Assembly: GCA_944389715.1 (NCBI GenBank)
Contig: CALXNI010000149.1
Location: 1 to 9,199 of the forward strand
DNA from: an uncultured Clostridia bacterium
Lineage (GTDB): Bacteria > Bacillota > Clostridia > TANB77 > CAG-508
Direction: 5' to 3'
DNA: 9,199 nt
This document shows, one piece after another, positions 5,948-9,199 of the stretch (position 1 is its first letter; each line of letters starts with the position of its first letter). The notes below the pieces were generated by a model, which was given only the letters and a program-made list of their open reading frames with translations, was not told where the DNA came from and did not search any database. A program made the translations under genes and the position numbers.

Positions 5948-6033
5948 ATGACAAACTTTGGTGCCATAGAACCATCCGCCGAATATTTCGATAAGTTCTA
6001 ATCCTCGTTAGCAAAAAAATTGCCCTGGCGCTT
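5948..6033 (-). ncRNA. glmS ribozyme (glucosamine-6-phosphate-activated self-cleaving riboswitch)
   Basis: The minus strand carries the conserved elements in order: AGCGCCAGGGCAA, then ACGAGG, then TTATCGAA, then TTCGGCGGATGG, followed by the pairing region ending near 5950. Cleavage is expected between the A (complement of 6032) and the G (complement of 6031) just ahead of GCGCC. The core ends about 100 bases before the glmS start. A small hairpin with a GCAA loop (5915-5930) lies in the remaining leader. In known Firmicutes the bound metabolite acts as cofactor and the cleaved mRNA is degraded. The exact 3' boundary is approximate. Confidence 0.93.
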
Positions 6034-6098
6034 ATATTTACTGTTTTTTCTCCCTCCTTTTATATAATTATTTACTTTTGTTACTTTCAATATACTGT

Positions 6099-6130
6099 AT
6101 TATATTATACTAATTCTTATTTTGAAGCAA
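6099..6130 (-). promoter_or_regulatory. Possible glmS promoter
   Basis: Two overlapping TATAAT hexamers on the minus strand (6104-6109 and 6099-6104) lie about 70 bases ahead of the ribozyme cleavage site. The best -35 candidate is TTGCTT (6125-6130), but its spacing is 15 or 20 bases, neither ideal. A promoter must lie about here, since the gene-free repeat element begins a little further upstream. Confidence 0.4.
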
Positions 6131-6186
6131 GTCTTTTGATAAAATATTATATTAAATAAATTGTAATTTGTGTGATTGAGAGCGTT

Positions 6187-6234
6187 GGACGTGAGGTCAC
6201 AAAATTTCATGAATATGAAATTTTGCCTCCGTCC
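6187..6234. repeat. Long imperfect hairpin within the repeat element
   Basis: AAAATTTCAT (6201-6210) and ATGAAATTTT (6215-6224) pair perfectly around GAAT. Outside an asymmetric internal loop, GAGG (6193-6196) pairs with CCTC (6226-6229) and GGACG (6187-6191) with CGTCC (6230-6234), giving 19 pairs in all. It lies upstream of the glmS promoter region, has no T-run on either side, and matches no RNA family that I recognise. Confidence 0.65.
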
Positions 6235-6298
6235 TAGCGACTGGTAATATAAACATATTATTTGGTTTGGATATTTCGGAATGTATTGGTAATTCATT

Positions 6299-6475
6299 TG
6301 TAGGGGTCGGTCTTGACCGACCCGCAAAATTAATTGTTTTCTCGGGCGGACACAAGGCCCGCCCCTACAGCATTTGCAATAAATTTAACATTTTTTTGCG
6401 GGCCATTAAAATCGCCCCTACAACGTTTGCAGTAAATTTCGTACATTTTCCGGACGGCAGATTGCCGCCCGTACA
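6299..6475. repeat. Palindromic module array with 53-bp period
   Basis: Four GC-rich hairpins sit in AT-rich DNA. One is GGGTCGGTC-TT-GACCGACCC (6304-6323), a perfect 9-bp stem. The second pairs GGGCGG with CCGCCC (6344-6364). The third, GGGCCATT-AA-AATCGCCC (6400-6417), has one mismatch. The fourth pairs CGGACGGCA with TGCCGCCCG (6451-6471), also with one mismatch. The last three end in CCCCTAC or CCCGTAC at exact 53-base spacing (6366, 6419, 6472 for the T). The first begins with GTAGGGG, so the array has inverted outer ends. The spacers share TTTGCAATAAATTT-type sequence. Confidence 0.85.
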
Positions 6476-6484
6476 TATTTAAAT

Positions 6485-6519
6485 GCTAATCTCCAATCTC
6501 TAACCTCTAATCTCTAAAC
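6485..6519. repeat. Five tandem 7-nt repeats, second copy
   Basis: Heptamers GCTAATC, TCCAATC, TCTAACC, TCTAATC, TCTAAAC follow the palindromic array, in the same unit number and with the same terminal unit as the block at 95-129. Confidence 0.8.
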
Positions 6520-6582
6520 AACAAATTACAATTTGAATTTTTAATAATAAATAATTTTTAAATAATATTTTATATTTTTAAA

Positions 6583-6611
6583 ATTTATGTTATTATATAT
6601 TTGGTTATAAT
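6583..6611 (+). promoter_or_regulatory. Probable promoter of the J-domain gene
   Basis: TATAAT at 6606-6611 lies about 22 bases before the start codon, giving a short leader with the ribosome binding site. The -35 region (ATTTAT, 6583-6588) is poor, so the call rests on the -10 element and its position. Confidence 0.45.
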
Positions 6612-6632
6612 ATTAATACAAGGAGACCAACT

Positions 6633-7172
6633 ATGAAAAATTATTATGAAATATTAGAAGTGAGTGAAAATGCTTCAGCTGAGGTTATTGAAAGAGCTTA
6701 TAAGGTTCTTGCAAAAAAATATCATCCAGATGGCTGGCCACATGATAAATCATATTGGGCAGAAAGCAAATTTAAAGAAATTACGGAAGCATATGAAGTT
6801 TTATCTAACGAGACCTCAAGAAAAGATTATGATATAAAAATAGGTCTTAATTCTTCTTTTGAAGATAAATATAATGACTTATATTCTAAACACGAAAAAC
6901 TAAAGCAAGAAGTTAATAATCTTAAAATTAAAAATGAGTCAGATAAATATATTAATAAAGAAGAAAATATAAATAGATATGTAAAACCAAATACTTCTTA
7001 TTTTAAAAAATATTTTAATCAAATTGGAAATCTAATTCAAAATGAAAAGCAAAAACCTGCTGAAGAGCGTTCAAAAGATTTTAAAGCCTTAATTTTAACA
7101 ATTATTATAGTCTCGATTTTACTTTTTATATTTTGGAAAGTTCCATTTTTAAAAAAATTATTATTCCCTTAA
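6633..7172 (+). CDS. J-domain (DnaJ-like) protein with a C-terminal membrane anchor
   Basis: A 179-residue protein. Residues 3-67 form a J-domain (YYEILEVSENAS, helix II with AYKVLAKKYHPD, helix III KFKEITEAYEVLSN and RKDYD). The HPD tripeptide (31-33), which stimulates the ATPase of DnaK-type chaperones, is intact. A few extra residues after HPD (GWPHDKSYWAES) lengthen the loop. A charged, probably coiled-coil stretch (78-112) follows. One hydrophobic segment at about 152-170 near the C-terminus makes it a likely tail-anchored protein with the J-domain in the cytosol. It lacks the G/F, zinc-finger and substrate domains of DnaJ, so it is a specialised class III co-chaperone recruiting DnaK to the membrane. 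AAGGAG precedes the ATG. The gene stands alone, with its own terminator. Confidence 0.92.
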   Translation: MKNYYEILEVSENASAEVIERAYKVLAKKYHPDGWPHDKSYWAESKFKEITEAYEVLSNETSRKDYDIKIGLNSSFEDKYNDLYSKHEKLKQEVNNLKIKNESDKYINKEENINRYVKPNTSYFKKYFNQIGNLIQNEKQKPAEERSKDFKALILTIIIVSILLFIFWKVPFLKKLLFP

Positions 7173-7190
7173 AATTCGGGAATATTTTTT
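7162..7190 (+). terminator. Intrinsic terminator of the J-domain gene
   Basis: TATTCCC (7162-7168) pairs with GGGAATA (7178-7184), followed at once by a run of T. The stop codon TAA lies in the loop. Confidence 0.8.
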
Positions 7191-7300
7191 TATATTTTTA
7201 CCAATAATATTGTTATAAAGCATTTGTGGGCATCTTAGTAAATATTAATATATAAGTTTCTGTAAAAGTATACCTATTAATGCTATATTCAAATAATAAA

Positions 7301-7354
7301 AGTTACTTTACTAAACGTATAGGTTCATTTATAGCTGTGTTAGCTAAAGTAACT
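7301..7354 (+). promoter_or_regulatory. Long bulged inverted repeat upstream of the second XRE gene
   Basis: AGTTACTTTA (7301-7310) pairs with TAAAGTAACT (7345-7354), and the stem continues as CTAA (7311-7314) with TTAG (7340-7343) across one bulged base, making 14 pairs with a 25-base loop. It sits about 50 bases before the XRE start. It may be an operator for the XRE protein or a leader-RNA structure. I do not recognise a riboswitch class. Confidence 0.5.
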
Positions 7355-7359
7355 AAGTC

Positions 7360-7388
7360 TATTAGATAAATATTTTTTCTATCTAATA
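7360..7388 (+). promoter_or_regulatory. Second inverted repeat, next to the XRE ribosome binding site
   Basis: TATTAGATA (7360-7368) is the reverse complement of TATCTAATA (7380-7388), with an AATATTTTTTC loop. It ends just before the ribosome binding site GAGAGGTG, so either an operator or a translational control hairpin is possible. Confidence 0.45.
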
Positions 7389-7406
7389 AATAAGAGAGGT
7401 GTAAAT

Positions 7407-7730
7407 ATGGCTCTAGATTACAATGTTATTGGAGAAAGGTTAAAACAGGCAAGGTTAAATAAAAAATTAACTCAAGAAAAGCTAGCAGAAAAAATAGATG
7501 TTTCTGTTGCTTTTTTAAGTAGAATTGAACGTGGAAGTTCTCTTATAAGTCTTAAAAGATTAAATCAAATATGTTCTATTTTAGAAATTTCAGAAGGTGA
7601 AATTTTAAACGGAGTTTCTAAAGATTCTCATAGTTATCTAAATAAAGATTTTTCTAATTTGCTAAAAAATTGTCCACCAGAAAAAATAAGTCTTATTTAT
7701 AAAGTTGCAAAAGTGATTGTAGAAGATTAA
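7407..7730 (+). CDS. XRE/Cro-type transcriptional regulator, 107 residues
   Basis: The N-terminal DNA-binding domain spans residues 6-65: IGERLKQARLNKKLTQEKLA, the recognition helix VSVAFLSRIERGSS, then LISLKRLNQICSILEISEGEIL. It is a standard HTH_3 domain, as in SinR-like or ICE and phage repressors. The C-terminal 37 residues (FSNLLKNCPPEKISLIYKVAKVIVED) form a short helical tail, probably for dimerisation, of a kind common in stand-alone Clostridia XRE regulators. The ATG at 7407 follows GAGAGGTG. Two inverted repeats lie directly upstream and suggest autoregulation. Its targets are unknown. It ends in a strong terminator shared with the convergent membrane-protein gene. The codon pair AAC GGA near residue 69 contains CGGA out of frame and is read normally. 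Confidence 0.92.
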   Translation: MALDYNVIGERLKQARLNKKLTQEKLAEKIDVSVAFLSRIERGSSLISLKRLNQICSILEISEGEILNGVSKDSHSYLNKDFSNLLKNCPPEKISLIYKVAKVIVED

Positions 7731-7732
7731 TA

Positions 7733-7770
7733 TACAACAAAAAAAGGCCTTCAAGGTCTTTTTTGTTGTA
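7733..7770. terminator. Bidirectional intrinsic terminator
   Basis: A long stem pairs TACAAC plus an A-run and AGGCC (7733-7749) with GGTCT, a T-run and GTTGTA (7755-7770) around TTCAA, with one bulged A. It serves both the XRE gene and the convergent membrane-protein gene. Confidence 0.88.
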
Positions 7771-7783
7771 TTATATAATATAA

Positions 7784-9025
7784 TTAATTGTTTAAAAATG
7801 AAAAATCACTATTCAAATTCACTCTTACCACAATTTTATTTTCATCATCTATTAGTTTAATTTCTGCACCTTCATTTTCAAGAGTATAATTTACATACTC
7901 CTCCTTACCTAACGCATTAAACAATGCTCCTTCAGGGAAGCCTCTCAATTGCCCTGCACTATCTACAAATTCTACTGCTAAAAATAGTTTTATAGCAACC
8001 ATCCTTGCATCAACTTCATTATTACTTATATCTGCAGACAAGATATTATTATTAAGAATAAATTGTACATTAAAATAAAGTCCATCTCCACTACTAGAAA
8101 CATTTACTCCCGTACCTGAAGGTGTTGCATTTATTGTATAACCTTGTGATATCATGTTTTGCGCAAATTTACTATTATTAAATATATCAGCCATTTGCGT
8201 TAGTCTTGTATCAGTATTTACATCGGTCTCTGTACTTACTGTCCCATCGAGTGAGAGTCCTTCTGTTTTATTTTCGCCTAAATTAATAGCTACCTCGGAT
8301 GTTGATGCTTCTGCAACATCAATATTATCATTTTTATTATCTTCTCTTATTAATATGTATATAAATATTCCTAATAATAACAATATTAAAATAATAAAAG
8401 ATATTATTAATATAATAGTTAAACCTTCTTTTTCGTTATTATATCCTGCATCATTAAAATAATCTGAGTCTAATGAATTTTTAGATTTGCTATTCTCTTC
8501 TAATTTCTCCGCTTCATTTTGTTTTTGATTTCCTTGTTGCATATTATTTTTAATTTGTATATTTCCTGTTTTATTTGACTCTGAATAGAACCATTCCGTA
8601 TTTTTAATCATTTTTTTACTTGGATTGCTTCTTTCTTTATATAATGAATTTTTATTTCTTATTTTACTTGATGCTTTCATATACATAGCACTTTGTATAA
8701 ATATAACACCAATTGCCATTATTGAAGGAGTAATAAATCCTATCAATACAGCTCCTAGTACCAACAAATATCCTATTATTACTTCTTTTTGTTTCTTCAT
8801 ATTAAATATTATCATTACAATAGAGCCTAATACTAATATTGTTTCTGCAATATTTAGTATTGTTACAAGAGTTGGAAAATATTCGTAACTTGCACTACCT
8901 CCACTAAATATATCATTTAAATTTGTTACCAATCTTGCAAGTATTAAAACTACCAATAATATTTTTAATGTTCCCAATGTAAAAAGTGCATATCCAAAAA
9001 ATTCATTTACCTTTTTAACATTCAT
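7784..9025 (-). CDS. Multi-pass membrane protein with a C-terminal extracytoplasmic domain, function unknown
   Basis: A 413-residue protein that I do not recognise. Four hydrophobic segments occupy the first third, at about 10-33, 50-74, 82-98 and 100-116. A hydrophilic, basic and Asn/Gln-rich linker (117-200) follows, then a fifth strongly hydrophobic segment (202-226). The remaining residues (228-413) are acidic and Ser/Thr-rich at first, then look like a folded alpha/beta domain (GYTINATPSGTGVNVSSSGD, NVQFILNNNILSADI, KIVVRVNL). The charge pattern places the linker in the cytoplasm and the final domain outside. No cysteine, lipobox or catalytic motif is visible. The ATG at 9023-9025 follows AGGGAG. 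It is monocistronic, with its own promoter at 9073-9101. A cell-envelope or sensory role is only inferred from topology. Confidence 0.85.
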   Translation of the reverse strand: MNVKKVNEFFGYALFTLGTLKILLVVLILARLVTNLNDIFSGGSASYEYFPTLVTILNIAETILVLGSIVMIIFNMKKQKEVIIGYLLVLGAVLIGFITPSIMAIGVIFIQSAMYMKASSKIRNKNSLYKERSNPSKKMIKNTEWFYSESNKTGNIQIKNNMQQGNQKQNEAEKLEENSKSKNSLDSDYFNDAGYNNEKEGLTIILIISFIILILLLLGIFIYILIREDNKNDNIDVAEASTSEVAINLGENKTEGLSLDGTVSTETDVNTDTRLTQMADIFNNSKFAQNMISQGYTINATPSGTGVNVSSSGDGLYFNVQFILNNNILSADISNNEVDARMVAIKLFLAVEFVDSAGQLRGFPEGALFNALGKEEYVNYTLENEGAEIKLIDDENKIVVRVNLNSDFSFLNN

Positions 9026-9072
9026 ATTTTTAACTCCCTTAATTTTTTCTTTTGAATTACAATTCTTATTTA

Positions 9073-9101
9073 ACTATAGCACATAGGATTTTTTTTTACA
9101 A
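9073..9101 (-). promoter_or_regulatory. Promoter of the membrane-protein gene
   Basis: On the minus strand TTGTAA (9096-9101), 17 bases, then TATAGT (9073-9078), with TGC directly before it as an extended -10. Transcription would start near 9066, about 40 bases ahead of the start codon. Confidence 0.7.
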
Positions 9102-9175
9102 TATTTTTCCAAGCCTTACATTTTATATTTTGGTTTCTAGGTTAATGTTCAGTCTAAAATTCAAAAATATATAGT

Positions 9176-9199
9176 ATGTAGGGGCGATTTTAATCGCCC
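9176..9199. repeat. Palindromic module, inverted copy, cut by the window edge
   Basis: ATGTAGGGGCGATT begins a perfect hairpin, GGGCGATT (9182-9189), TT, AATCGCCC (9192-9199). It is the reverse complement of the module at 56-78, so an array in opposite orientation probably starts here and runs beyond the window. Confidence 0.75.

Larger units (their letters stand above)
6158..6534. mobile_element. MITE-like, gene-free element with inverted ends
   Basis: The left end reads AAATTGTAATTTGT and the right end (6521-6534) is its reverse complement, ACAAATTACAATTT, about 377 bases apart. Inside lie a long hairpin (6187-6234), the GC-rich palindromic array (6299-6475) and the 7-nt repeat tail (6485-6519). 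No ORF of substance and no transposase is present, so it would need to be moved by a protein encoded elsewhere. No target-site duplication is obvious. The tail-plus-array part recurs at the left edge of the window. It may instead be a chance clustering of several short repeats. Confidence 0.45.

Noticed and set aside
6299..6475. CRISPR array
   Set aside because: There is a regular 53-base period, but the spacers are near-identical and the palindromes differ, the opposite of a CRISPR array. No cas genes are nearby.
6100..6482. Short ORFs over the palindromic array (6100-6327 minus, 6267-6482 plus)
   Set aside because: They run through hairpins and repeats, lack ribosome binding sites, and their sequence follows the repeat structure.

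Overview
The window is AT-rich, low-GC Firmicutes DNA, most likely from an uncultured or gut Clostridia lineage. Supporting signs are strong AGGAGG-type ribosome binding sites, TTGxxx/TATAAT promoters, a glmS ribozyme, AGA-dominated arginine codons and short XRE regulators. No tRNA, rRNA, CRISPR array or transposase gene was seen.

Layout, left to right. 1-129: palindromic repeat array with a 7-nt repeat tail. 129-1144 (minus): operon of a small helical protein followed by two half-size TauE/SafE (TSUP) membrane proteins. 1391-1603 (plus): small XRE regulator, separated by a bidirectional terminator from rarA (1629-2871, minus) and ruvA (2930-3530, minus), a DNA-repair pair. 3707-3944: good plus-strand promoter in front of a GC-richer, start-less ORF remnant. 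4006-5844 (minus): glmS, controlled by a glmS ribozyme at about 5948-6033. 6158-6534: a gene-free repeat element with inverted ends, palindromic modules of 53-bp period and the same 7-nt repeat tail. 6633-7172 (plus): membrane-anchored J-domain protein. 7407-7730 (plus): second XRE regulator with a structured leader. 7784-9025 (minus): multi-pass membrane protein with an extracytoplasmic domain. The window ends in another palindromic module in opposite orientation.

The most striking observation concerns three genes: the N-terminal TSUP half, rarA and ruvA. Each is broken by one extra base, and in all three the break is the same. A zero-frame CGG codon followed by A sits exactly where the protein family needs a glycine. 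Reading C-GGA as a single glycine (a +1 shift, or a four-base codon) restores full-length proteins of 114, 413 and 199 residues, including the Walker A loop of RarA and the first helix-hairpin-helix of RuvA. I found no other zero-frame CGG in any gene of the window, while out-of-frame CGG, including CGGA, occurs in intact genes and is read normally. This is what would be expected if CGG is an unassigned codon resolved by +1 frameshifting, or if a tRNA-Gly reads CGGA as a quadruplet. Random pseudogenisation or random sequencing error would not be expected to hit the same tetranucleotide and the same amino acid three times.
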